From Firmicutes bacterium UBA5420 (GTDB lineage: Bacteria > Bacillota > Limnochordia > Darwinibacteriales > Darwinibacteriaceae), in NCBI GenBank assembly GCA_002409455.1, contig DHNI01000084.1, positions 1-5,293 on the forward strand: a DNA stretch of 5,293 nt, written 5' to 3'. This document shows positions 1 to 5,166 of the stretch, in pieces (position 1 is the stretch's first letter; every line of letters begins with the position of its first letter). Below the pieces are notes generated by a model that had not been told where the DNA came from, searched no databases, and saw only the letters and a list, made by a program, of their open reading frames with translations. Position numbers and translations under genes: made by a program.

Positions 1-49
1 ATTTAGTTTAGCGGAATATGGGCCTCATTGTGAGAGTACTGATTTTTCT

Positions 50-75
50 ATGGGGCTATTTCCCGACAGCCCCAT
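50..75. repeat. Perfect 8-bp inverted repeat hairpin
   Basis: Arms ATGGGGCT (50-57) and AGCCCCAT (68-75) are perfectly complementary around a 10-base loop. It lies 21 bases beyond the stop of the PPC-protein relic on the minus strand, where a transcription terminator would be expected. However, the bases after the stem on the minus strand are A-rich rather than T-rich, so it is not a canonical intrinsic terminator. It may be a decayed terminator or a 3' stabilising hairpin. Confidence 0.45.
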
Positions 76-96
76 CACGTTTGTTATTCTTATGTC

Positions 97-456
97 CTAT
101 TCATCCGGCGCTTCAAACTCTATTGTCAGCTTATAGCCCACTGTTACTCCAACTTGAGCCACTTTCAACTTTTACATAGTACTCACCTGCTTCAAGAACC
201 AGGCTTGAGGATTTCGCAATAGCAGGTTTACTCCTGGAATTAAGCCGTAAAAGTTCCCTGGATAAAGACGAATTCAAAAGCGCAGCTGTGAACAAAATCC
301 AACACAATATGCCCAGGTTCAGCTATCCGAATTAAAGTAGTAATCAAGATAAGCCTTTTTTTCTATATTACCCAAGTAGATTTCTCCTAGCTCAAGGTTT
401 GTCGCTAGAGCAAAGCTGTCATTAGGCTCCCTTTTAGTTGGCTGATCGGTGTTGCC
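97..456 (-). pseudogene. Broken PPC (pre-peptidase C-terminal) domain protein, C-terminal fragment
   Basis: Consecutive minus-strand segments in different frames read as one beta-sandwich domain. Segment one (456-319) contains REPNDSFALATNLELGE and KAYLDYYFNSDS, the typical entry of a bacterial PPC domain (EPND followed by DYY). Segment two (320-240) contains EPGHIVLDF and FEFVFIQGTF. Segment three (about 230-131) contains SSSLVLEAGEYYVKVESGSS, the usual end of the domain. Segment four ends YKLTIEFEAPDE at a TAG at 97-99. At least three frame changes are needed, the last apparently a single extra G near 135-138. PPC domains usually sit at the C-terminus of secreted proteases or surface proteins and are thought to help secretion or substrate binding. 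The catalytic part and signal peptide are missing, so the gene is truncated at its 5' side and dead. The family call rests on motif recognition only. Confidence 0.65.
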
Positions 457-473
457 TCAAAGAAACTAATCAT
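405..473 (-). other. Tiny ORF with good ribosome site, resembles the padR start
   Basis: On the minus strand AGGAGA is followed seven bases later by ATG (473-471), opening a 22-codon frame that begins MISFFEATPI and stops at 405-407. The nearby padR gene begins MISPFEATLI, and the first 29 bases agree at about 22 positions. Ten codons in, the frame diverges and overlaps the PPC relic in another frame. It is best read as the leftover start of a second gene of padR type joined by deletion to the PPC relic, though chance similarity cannot be excluded. It is not proposed as a functional gene. Confidence 0.25.
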
Positions 474-560
474 CGCAAAATCTCCTATCTACAGGCGATG
501 ACCTCAGAAAATAACCACATCAACATTGGGGTGCAGCTGGTCAACGAAGCGAATCGTACC

Positions 561-1070
561 CTATGGATCTTCTATCTCTGAGAGCAAGGCCTCGATGAAT
601 TCTGCTTCTAATCGTAGCTGGGCTGCGGCCAGCTCTGTCAGGCCTTTCCCAATCTTTATCCTCATAGACGCCACACTCTTACTTCGTAGCAAATCGTCAG
701 CCTTTGCATATTCCTCCAGCTGTGCTCGGTAGAATGTTACCCTCTCTGCTTCCGAACGTTTCTGCAAACCAAGCAGTTTCATACGGATTAAATCAGGAGT
801 CAACACCAGCTTGGCTGCGGAAACAGGTGTGTTCAGAAACTCAATTCCCTTTTGCAAGCCCAGTGGCGTCACTTCATAGATTTTTGGCTTCGTATCCTCG
901 ATCTCTCGAATCATCCCCTTCTTCGACAACCGCCCCAGAGCTGAGTAGACTGCTCCAGGACTTCCCGCCCAATAGAGACTTTGGCTTTGAATCGCCTTCA
1001 TGACCTCATACCTCGTAGCAGGTTGATACTCTAGAATCCCTATCAATGTTGCTTCAAACGGACTGATCAT
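561..1070 (-). CDS. PadR-family transcriptional regulator
   Basis: A 169-residue protein starting MISPFEATLIGILEYQPATR. Residues 6-75 form the PadR winged helix-turn-helix: an opening helix (LIGILEYQP), Y21-EVMKAI, a recognition-helix region GAVYSALGRLSKKGMI (39-54) and a wing KIYEVTPLGL (63-72). Residues 93-169 are charged and helical, like the PadR C-terminal dimerisation region (Vir_act_alpha_C type). Length is normal for the family. The frame is open further upstream to a GTG at 1232, but ATG 1070 is preferred: AAGGGGG lies about 11 bases before it, the PadR domain starts there, and the upstream stretch is a hydrophobic relic of another gene. PadR proteins usually repress a nearby transporter or stress gene, responding to phenolic compounds, drugs or other ligands. 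The neighbour here is a broken membrane protein, so the original target may be lost. No operator was recognised. It appears intact, unlike the genes flanking it. Confidence 0.85.
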   Translation of the reverse strand: MISPFEATLIGILEYQPATRYEVMKAIQSQSLYWAGSPGAVYSALGRLSKKGMIREIEDTKPKIYEVTPLGLQKGIEFLNTPVSAAKLVLTPDLIRMKLLGLQKRSEAERVTFYRAQLEEYAKADDLLRSKSVASMRIKIGKGLTELAAAQLRLEAEFIEALLSEIEDP

Positions 1071-1093
1071 GGAATCCACGACCCCCTTCACTA

Positions 1094-1573
1094 CTACTTG
1101 TCCCCTTTTATCCCAATATCTCCACAAGCCCACCATAGGCACCAAGTTAACAGCCGATCCTCCCGCAAAGCAAACGACAAAAAAAGGGCTGGTCATTATA
1201 ATGCCCAAAGTCCAGACAATAGCACTAACCACATAGCTACCAAAATCCTTGTGTGTTCTCTATTCCTTTCGCAAACGTTTTGCTTTTCTTAAGGTATGAA
1301 TCCGGTGAAGCCGCCCTGGTTTTTAGTAACGGCGCCCAAAATTGTGCTGAATACAGAAACAACCGCATAATTGGCGGGAAACTTCAAACGTAGCATAAAA
1401 CCGGCGAAAATGCTCTCACAGCAAGCTAATGTTGCGATTGACACAATACTGACTCCGCGTCGTTCTGGAAATAAAGGTCGCCTGCAAGGCAATCCAGCCT
1501 GGAACACCCATATTCTCCATCATAATCCGAAAAGTCGCTAGAGTAATCACAACGACCATCCGATATTCTGGGG
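1094..1573 (-). pseudogene. Frameshifted relic of a multi-pass membrane protein
   Basis: Hydrophobic minus-strand segments in successive frames read as one protein: MVVVITLATFRIMMENMGVP and WIALQATFISRTT (1559 to about 1455), then RGVSIVSIATLACCESIFAG, FMLRLKFPANYAVVSVFSTI and LGAVTKNQGGFTGFIP (about 1455-1292), then LKKSKTFAKGIENTQGFW (about 1297-1240), then GSYVVSAIVWTLGIIMTSPF, FVVCFAGGSAVNLVPMVGLW and RYWDK (about 1241-1105). A last frame change at the AAAAGGGG run would reach TAG TAG TGA at 1096-1088, giving a natural end about 20 bases before the padR start. Roughly four transmembrane segments are visible. The 5' side is cut where the repeat element begins near 1573. I do not recognise the family. 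Close spacing suggests it was co-transcribed with padR and may have been its regulatory partner. Confidence 0.5.
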
Positions 1574-1650
1574 CAAAAAGAGCGAGCGACGCTCCATGGT
1601 GAGGTGCGAGGTCCGCACCGTTTGAACCGTGGTAGGTGATGCTATGGTGG
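1573..1650 (+). repeat. Leader repeat, copy 1 (structured RNA candidate)
   Basis: This stretch is homologous to 3505-3580: both run CAAAAAGAGCG, then a hairpin, then TTTGAACCG, then AGGTGATGC and ATGGTGG. The hairpin is GGTGCG (1603-1608), loop AGGTC, CGCACC (1614-1619). An outer stem can form between CCATGGT (1594-1600) and ACCGTGG (1626-1632), seven pairs with one G-U, ending right at the Shine-Dalgarno region TAGGTG. A further GAGCG/CGCTC stem (1580-1584 with 1590-1594) is possible. No good promoter is visible upstream, so this copy may be silent. Confidence 0.6.
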
Positions 1651-1736
1651 AACGGATCAAATTGGCGACGGAACTGGTCGCATTCATTATTGGGTGCATC
1701 AAACTGATCTGCCTTTTGAGCGAATTCCCTATCTAG
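1644..1736 (+). CDS. 30-residue hydrophobic peptide, copy 1
   Basis: ATG 1644 follows GGTAGGTGATGCT, a weak Shine-Dalgarno site, and opens a frame reading MVERIKLATELVAFIIGCIK and LICLLSEFPI. A charged N-terminal helix (ERIK, E10) leads into one hydrophobic helix of about 17 residues (LVAFIIGCIKLICLL), as in small single-pass membrane peptides. The last few codons probably belong to the adjoining transposase relic, which starts by about 1721 in another frame, so the native C-terminus may be lost. The peptide does not align well with the one encoded at 3576-3683, although the start context and leader are shared. I do not recognise a named family. It could be a type I toxin-like peptide, a regulatory leader peptide, or not translated at all. 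Confidence 0.4.
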   Translation: MVERIKLATELVAFIIGCIKLICLLSEFPI

Positions 1737-2171
1737 ACATGGAAAAAACCGTTGAAAGCGAGAAGTGTGATGGTTACTATGCGATCATTACAAGTGAAAT
1801 AAAATGCCTGATAGCGAGGTCTCAAAATCTATAACGGCCCTTGGGAAATAGAGCATAGTTTTCAGATTACCAAGAATGACCTTAACACACGCTCGAAAAC
1901 CGAATCAAGGCTCACTTCCTTACTTGCTTTATTGCGCCATTGATCTTAAGGCTGTTATGCAAACGTCTTGGAGAAAAGTATGCCCCAGAACAGGCCATTC
2001 AGTCTTTCAAAAGCTATCAGACCTGCTATATCAAGGACAATGTATTTAGAGTGACCTATTGTGACCCGATTATTCGCGATGTCGCCACTGCTAAGCCTTA
2101 CCCTCAACCGAAAATTTTTAACTGTAGGCTCTATTCGGCAACTCATGGCCGACAGGAAGAAAGAATTTTAG
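1721..2171 (+). pseudogene. IS1634/IS4-like transposase, C-terminal relic
   Basis: The plus strand carries the 3' third of a DDE transposase split over frames. Frame one from 1721 reads YLDMEKTVESEKCDGYYAII followed by TSEIK. After a frame change comes MPDSEV, and after another KIYNGPWEIEHSFQITKNDL and NTR (about 1825-1890), which matches the Y-x-G-x-W-x-IE-x-SF region around the catalytic glutamate of IS4-superfamily transposases. Then AHFLTCFIAPLILRLLCKRL and GEKYAPEQAIQSF (about 1907-2010), the conserved C-terminal helices, continue to YCDPIIRDVATA. A last shift reaches TVGSIRQLMADRKKEF, ending at TAG 2169-2171. The N-terminal and two catalytic aspartates are absent. No terminal inverted repeats were found. 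The product cannot transpose. The open frame 1940-2281 is mostly this relic read past its own end. Confidence 0.75.
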
Positions 2172-2300
2172 AATATACAACCCATTTCGGAAGCAACAAA
2201 ACCTCCGAAAGCTCGTGTTGCCCGGTGCTCCAGAGGTCTTTGTCTGTCACTTACTGTAAATATCGAGATATTGTATCATAATTTGCGAGGACGATCCGCG
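2172..2300. other. Intergenic remainder without a recognised gene
   Basis: Between the transposase relic and the lipoprotein terminator no domain, promoter or IS end could be recognised. One small palindrome, AATATC GA GATATT (2259-2272), is present. The region probably contains the eroded right end of the IS element. Confidence 0.3.
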
Positions 2301-2327
2301 AAAAGATCCGGAGACTGTCTCCGGATC
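2301..2327 (-). terminator. Intrinsic terminator of the lipoprotein gene
   Basis: GATCCGGAGAC (2305-2315) and GTCTCCGGATC (2317-2327) are perfectly complementary about a single central base, giving a GC-rich stem of at least nine pairs with a five-base loop. On the minus strand the stem is followed directly by TTTT (2304-2301), then CGCGG. It lies about 47 bases beyond the stop codon of the lipoprotein gene (2375-2377), in the right orientation to end its transcript. The T-tract is short, so termination may be moderate. Confidence 0.7.
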
Positions 2328-2374
2328 AACTTGATGAGTTCATGTATGTGAGTTTTGGAAGTAAACCTGCCGGA

Positions 2375-3304
2375 CTAGTCCCGTATGACGATTATGTATG
2401 GATATCTCGTGAATAGCCAGCTGTCGTTTACATTTTGGAGTTCGTAAGTTTCACGTAGTTCAGTAGGGTCATTCGATGGAAAATTCCTTCTAGTGTCCAC
2501 TTTGACTGTAGCTTTCTGGGCGCTATCGAAATAAATCTCGGGCACACTAGCAAACGAAAACGTCATTTGGTTCCATTCGCTAGGCAGGAGAGAGGCAAAC
2601 TCTTCGGCATCTTTCGCTTCACCATAACTATATCCCACACCTATCTCCAAAAAGGTAACTGGCAAAGGATACTTAAACAATTCTGCAAAAGCTTCGTTGT
2701 CTTGAGCAAATGTAGCCTCATACTCGTCAAACGCAGCATGAATACCTGCTACGGCAAGCTTGCGTTCCTCGATACTACCCCCACCTTCAAAAAAATCGTT
2801 TAGCCAGTATGTAAAATCATAAGAAAGATTGGTAAACAACCACTTTCCGCCAACATTTTGCAACTCGTAATATTCCGTCCCCCATCCAACAGCCTCGTCG
2901 TCCTCTTCATGCCACCATGTTTCCTCAACCTCAAGTGAAGCACTCTTGTTATCGGTAGCAAGCACGATCTCAAGCTCACTTCGAGTAACACGTATATAAC
3001 CGTTATACTTGGGCCATCCAAGGCCGAAAACCAAAAGATCCGCAAGATCTGCGGCGTCTTCCGCCACATAGAAAGGTTCATTCTCACCAAGAGCCAGTTC
3101 TAGAGGATACTGGAAAAGGGCAGTATACCCTTCTACATCCACCTCTATCAACTCTAAATGCTTTTTATGAAGATTCTGAATCTCTTTTTCGGCATTCTTA
3201 CGTTCATCAATGGGATCTTTGCCCCCTCCCAGGCACCCTGTGAGCATTATGCTCATGATTAATAGCCAAATTAACACACCATACACGCCGCATTTTTTCA
3301 GCAT
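2375..3304 (-). CDS. Lipoprotein with two tandem NTF2-like repeats
   Basis: A complete 309-residue protein with a lipoprotein signal: basic MLKK, a hydrophobic core LIWLLIMSIML, and lipobox LTGC with the lipidated cysteine at residue 24. It should be anchored on the outer face of the membrane. The mature part has two similar units of about 130 residues, 36-168 and 179-309. Matching landmarks are LFQYPLEL (63-70) with LFKYPLPV (209-216), AADLADLL with AEEFASLL, SELEI with VPEIYF, and YELQNVGGKWLFT (146-158) with YELQNVNDSWLFT (287-299). Each unit has an N-terminal helix then beta strands ending in E-x-YELQNV-x-x-x-WLFT, resembling SnoaL/NTF2-like folds; that fold assignment is inference. No enzyme residues were identified, so a ligand-binding or envelope role is a guess. 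ATG 3304 follows GGGGGGT by seven or eight bases. It is transcribed alone and ends at the hairpin at 2301-2327; no clear promoter was found upstream. Confidence 0.85.
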   Translation of the reverse strand: MLKKCGVYGVLIWLLIMSIMLTGCLGGGKDPIDERKNAEKEIQNLHKKHLELIEVDVEGYTALFQYPLELALGENEPFYVAEDAADLADLLVFGLGWPKYNGYIRVTRSELEIVLATDNKSASLEVEETWWHEEDDEAVGWGTEYYELQNVGGKWLFTNLSYDFTYWLNDFFEGGGSIEERKLAVAGIHAAFDEYEATFAQDNEAFAELFKYPLPVTFLEIGVGYSYGEAKDAEEFASLLPSEWNQMTFSFASVPEIYFDSAQKATVKVDTRRNFPSNDPTELRETYELQNVNDSWLFTRYPYIIVIRD

Positions 3305-3452
3305 TTCATAACCCCCCGTTAATTTTGATGATTTTCTCTTTCTACCCTATACCAAATATTCCCTGCCCAAACCCGATCATTTCTCTCGCCACAGGGAGGC
3401 AATTTTTAGTCTGACACCCACTTGCTCATTTTCCGACTTGTCTGTTATATTG

Positions 3453-3481
3453 TTGCACCCTTCTGCCTCTTATTATATAAT
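3453..3481 (+). promoter_or_regulatory. Sigma-A type promoter for small element copy 2
   Basis: TTGCAC (3453-3458) and TATAAT (3476-3481) are separated by exactly 17 bases. The -10 box is a perfect consensus and the -35 box matches four of six positions. Transcription should start near 3488-3489 and run into the leader and small peptide on the plus strand. Confidence 0.75.
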
Positions 3482-3488
3482 TGGCTTA

Positions 3489-3503
3489 GAAGGAGACTCC
3501 TTC
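3489..3503 (+). promoter_or_regulatory. Inverted repeat at the predicted transcript start
   Basis: GAAGGA (3489-3494) and TCCTTC (3498-3503) are perfect inverted repeats around GAC. The repeat begins at the predicted +1. It could be an operator placed over the start site, or a 5' stem-loop on the RNA that protects its end. It contains an AGGAG that would be hidden in the stem. Copy 1 has no counterpart. Confidence 0.4.
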
Positions 3504-3504
3504 G

Positions 3505-3580
3505 CCAAAAAGAGCGGGCAAATCTCCCCGGGAGGTACGAGGCAACGTACCATTTGAACCGGAGGAGGTGATGCAATGGT
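3505..3580 (+). repeat. Leader repeat, copy 2 (structured RNA candidate)
   Basis: Homologous to 1573-1650. The central hairpin is GGTACG (3534-3539), loop AGGCAA, CGTACC (3546-3551). Compared with copy 1, a G-C pair is replaced by A-U with both sides changed, which supports a selected RNA stem. An outer stem between TCCCCGG (3525-3531) and CCGGAGG (3559-3565), with one mismatch, would cover the GGAGG Shine-Dalgarno core (3561-3565). That gives a simple picture of translational control by the leader, but two copies cannot prove it. Confidence 0.6.
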
Positions 3581-3683
3581 GGTAGCTTTTCTAGTTGCTC
3601 TACTTCAAGCCATTAAAGCAATCGCAGAACTGGCCAAAGCTTATCTAGAAAATCGGGTAGGAGGCTACCCATTATTTGAGTAG
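3576..3683 (+). CDS. Small hydrophobic peptide, copy 2, 3' end replaced by intron
   Basis: GGAGGAGG (3561-3568) is a strong Shine-Dalgarno site about seven bases before ATG 3576. The frame reads MVVAFLVALLQAIKAIAELA, then KAYLENR to codon 27, then eight codons (VGGYPLFE) to TAG at 3681-3683. The first 20 residues form a hydrophobic, alanine- and leucine-rich helix, followed by a charged tail (K, E, N, R), consistent with a single-pass membrane peptide. The group II intron on the opposite strand ends near 3657, so the last eight codons are antisense intron sequence and the native end has been separated, lying beyond the window. With a consensus promoter and strong ribosome site this copy is probably expressed. 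It matches no family I can name; toxin-like or signalling roles are possible but unproven. Confidence 0.5.
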   Translation: MVVAFLVALLQAIKAIAELAKAYLENRVGGYPLFE

Positions 3684-3693
3684 CCGACCTCCC
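3657..3693 (-). ncRNA. Group II intron domain VI and 3' end
   Basis: GGCTAC (plus 3685-3680) pairs with GTAGCC (plus 3668-3663), and GGA (3692-3690) with TCC (3662-3660), forming the domain VI helix just after domain V. The following TAC ends the intron at about 3657. A clear bulged branch-point adenosine is not obvious. The exact end is inferred from the family's usual ending, with an uncertainty of a few bases. Confidence 0.55.
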
Positions 3694-3695
3694 AC

Positions 3696-3727
3696 ACCAC
3701 CGTACGTACCGTTCGGTATACGGCGGT
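3696..3727 (-). ncRNA. Group II intron domain V (catalytic hairpin)
   Basis: Read on the minus strand, ACCGCCGTA pairs with TACGGTGGT (nine pairs, one G-U), then a four-pair upper stem TACC/GGTA closes a four-base loop GAAC, and a two-base CG bulge sits on the 3' side. This is the diagnostic shape of domain V, with a CGC-type catalytic triad in place of AGC. It starts nine bases after the reverse transcriptase stop codon. Confidence 0.8.
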
Positions 3728-3735
3728 TCCAAAGT

Positions 3736-5151
3736 TTACGCTTTAACTCCAGAGTAACAGTCAACAAAACTAAGATATCCAGTTTGTTTGAAGAGTGCAT
3801 TGGATAGTGTTCGCGTCAAGATGGGGCTATGGGCGGTTCGCCAATAGCCTTTTCTTGTGTTTGCCCACATCCATGCCCTTTCTTCGTCTATCCCAAGGCT
3901 CTTGAGGTTCCGGAACCGTGTTCTTACTTTCTTCCACCGGTTCCATGTAACCATTCGAATACGACTTCGCACCCACTCATCCAGCTTCTGCATAAGGTTC
4001 TTCATGTCTGCTAGCTTAAAGTAGTTAACCCAGCCTCGAATGATTTGATTGAGCCTAGCTCGCCTCGCCTCAATACCCATTCCGTTGCTTCGTCCTGTGA
4101 CTTCTCGAATTGTATCCTTGAGTTTCTGAACACTTTTGGGATGAACCCTAAGCCGTCCTTCGCCTTTGTATTGATAAAATCCGTAGCCTAGAAATTTGAC
4201 ATTGCGAATGTATGCCACTTGGGTTTTCTCCATGTTCACCTTCAGGAGCAATTTCCGCTCAATGAAGGGGATGGTGTTCTCCAAGGTGCGTTGCGCTGCC
4301 CTTTTGCTCCTGCAAAAGATTAGCAGATCGTCCGCGTATCGTACAAACCTATGCCCTCGTCTCTCCAGCTCTTTATCACATTCGTTTAGCATGATGTTCC
4401 CACATAGCGGACTTAGCGGTCCTCCTTGGGGTACACCCTCTGGGCTTTTCTCGAATACCCCACCTACCATTATTCCTGCTCTCAGAAATTTATGAATAAG
4501 AGAGATTACCCGACCATCCTTGATCGTTTCCGAGAGGATCTGGACGAGTTTGTTTTGGTTCACCGTGTCGAAGTATTTCTCCAAATCCATGTCCACAACA
4601 TAGGTATAACCGTCTGTAATGTTGGATTGACACCTTTTTAATGCATCATGGGCACTTCTCTTGGGGCGAAACCCAAAGCTATTATCCGAGAATTGAAGCT
4701 CGAAGATTGGTGATAGTACTTGGCTGATGGCTTGTTGAATGAGCCTATCGATCACCGTTGGTATTCCTAGTTTGCGTGCTTTCCCATTCTCCTTAGGTAT
4801 CTCTACCCTCCGAACGGGTTTCGGACGGTACGAACCGTCCCAGATTGATTGCAGAAGCTCTTCTTTGTGGGCTTTTAGATATGGTAATAGTTGTTCTACT
4901 GTCATACCGTCAACGCCCCCTGCTCCCTTATTCCTCACCACTTGCTTGTACGCTTTGTTTAGGTTTTCGGGGTCAAGAATCTTCTCTAACAATCTTTCAG
5001 TCTGTTCGTTAGCGCTGGTGATGTCGGTTTCGGTCATCCTTGGCGACGCGCACGCTTCTGCATATTCTTTCTGTTCCGCAGATACCTTTTGCAGACAGCT
5101 CTCCTTGGGAGATTTTCTGTGTTTTAGAGTATCGCTTTCGGTAACTGTCAT
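3736..5151 (-). CDS. ltrA: Group II intron reverse transcriptase/maturase
   Basis: A complete 471-residue intron-encoded protein. It reverse transcribes the intron RNA during retrohoming and acts as a maturase that helps the intron fold and splice. Visible landmarks: KQVVRNKGAGGVDGMT (69-84), the RT-0/1 region; RKLGIPTVIDRLIQQA (126-141); FGFRPKRSAHDAL (159-171); VDMDLEKYFDTV (186-197) with the first catalytic aspartate D187; EGVPQGGPLSP (238-248); and RYADDLLIF (271-279) with D274 and D275. LNQIIRGWVNYFK (367-379) is the conserved domain X (maturase) motif. There is no C-terminal HNH endonuclease, so it would rely on endonuclease-independent homing. ATG 5151 is preceded by a strong AGGAGG (5166-5161) nine bases away. 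No stop or frameshift interrupts it. The symbol ltrA is the generic family name, not a claim of orthology to the lactococcal gene. Confidence 0.95.
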   Translation of the reverse strand: MTVTESDTLKHRKSPKESCLQKVSAEQKEYAEACASPRMTETDITSANEQTERLLEKILDPENLNKAYKQVVRNKGAGGVDGMTVEQLLPYLKAHKEELLQSIWDGSYRPKPVRRVEIPKENGKARKLGIPTVIDRLIQQAISQVLSPIFELQFSDNSFGFRPKRSAHDALKRCQSNITDGYTYVVDMDLEKYFDTVNQNKLVQILSETIKDGRVISLIHKFLRAGIMVGGVFEKSPEGVPQGGPLSPLCGNIMLNECDKELERRGHRFVRYADDLLIFCRSKRAAQRTLENTIPFIERKLLLKVNMEKTQVAYIRNVKFLGYGFYQYKGEGRLRVHPKSVQKLKDTIREVTGRSNGMGIEARRARLNQIIRGWVNYFKLADMKNLMQKLDEWVRSRIRMVTWNRWKKVRTRFRNLKSLGIDEERAWMWANTRKGYWRTAHSPILTRTLSNALFKQTGYLSFVDCYSGVKA

Positions 5152-5160
5152 TGACCCTCA

Positions 5161-5166
5161 CCTCCT
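5161..5166 (-). promoter_or_regulatory. Ribosome binding site of the intron reverse transcriptase
   Basis: AGGAGG on the minus strand, nine bases before ATG 5151. It fixes the reverse transcriptase start against the internal methionine at residue 39. Confidence 0.75.

Noticed and set aside
507..560. Eighteen further codons in frame after the padR TAG (GTIRFVDQLHPNVDVVIF)
   Set aside because: The 169-residue protein already has normal PadR length; no evidence for readthrough or a premature stop.
1071..1232. Upstream extension of padR to GTG 1232
   Set aside because: The extra 54 residues are hydrophobic and continue the membrane-protein relic; ATG 1070 has its own ribosome site and starts the PadR domain.
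526..1292. Plus-strand open frames opposite padR and the membrane relic
   Set aside because: Composition and absence of ribosome sites fit antisense shadows.
1557..1705. Minus-strand open frame running from the membrane relic through the leader repeat
   Set aside because: It is antisense to the conserved leader and Shine-Dalgarno site, rich in H, S and P, and lacks a ribosome site; taken as a chance open frame.
2259..2272. Palindrome AATATCGAGATATT as an operator or IS end
   Set aside because: Short, AT-rich, with no partner repeat or nearby promoter.
2172..2281. Tail of the frame 1940-2281 as a genuine C-terminus
   Set aside because: Transposase similarity moves to another frame near 2115 and ends at TAG 2169; the tail is out-of-frame read-through.
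2567..3090. Open frames overlapping the lipoprotein gene on both strands
   Set aside because: They lack ribosome sites and domains and overlap an intact lipoprotein with signal peptide.
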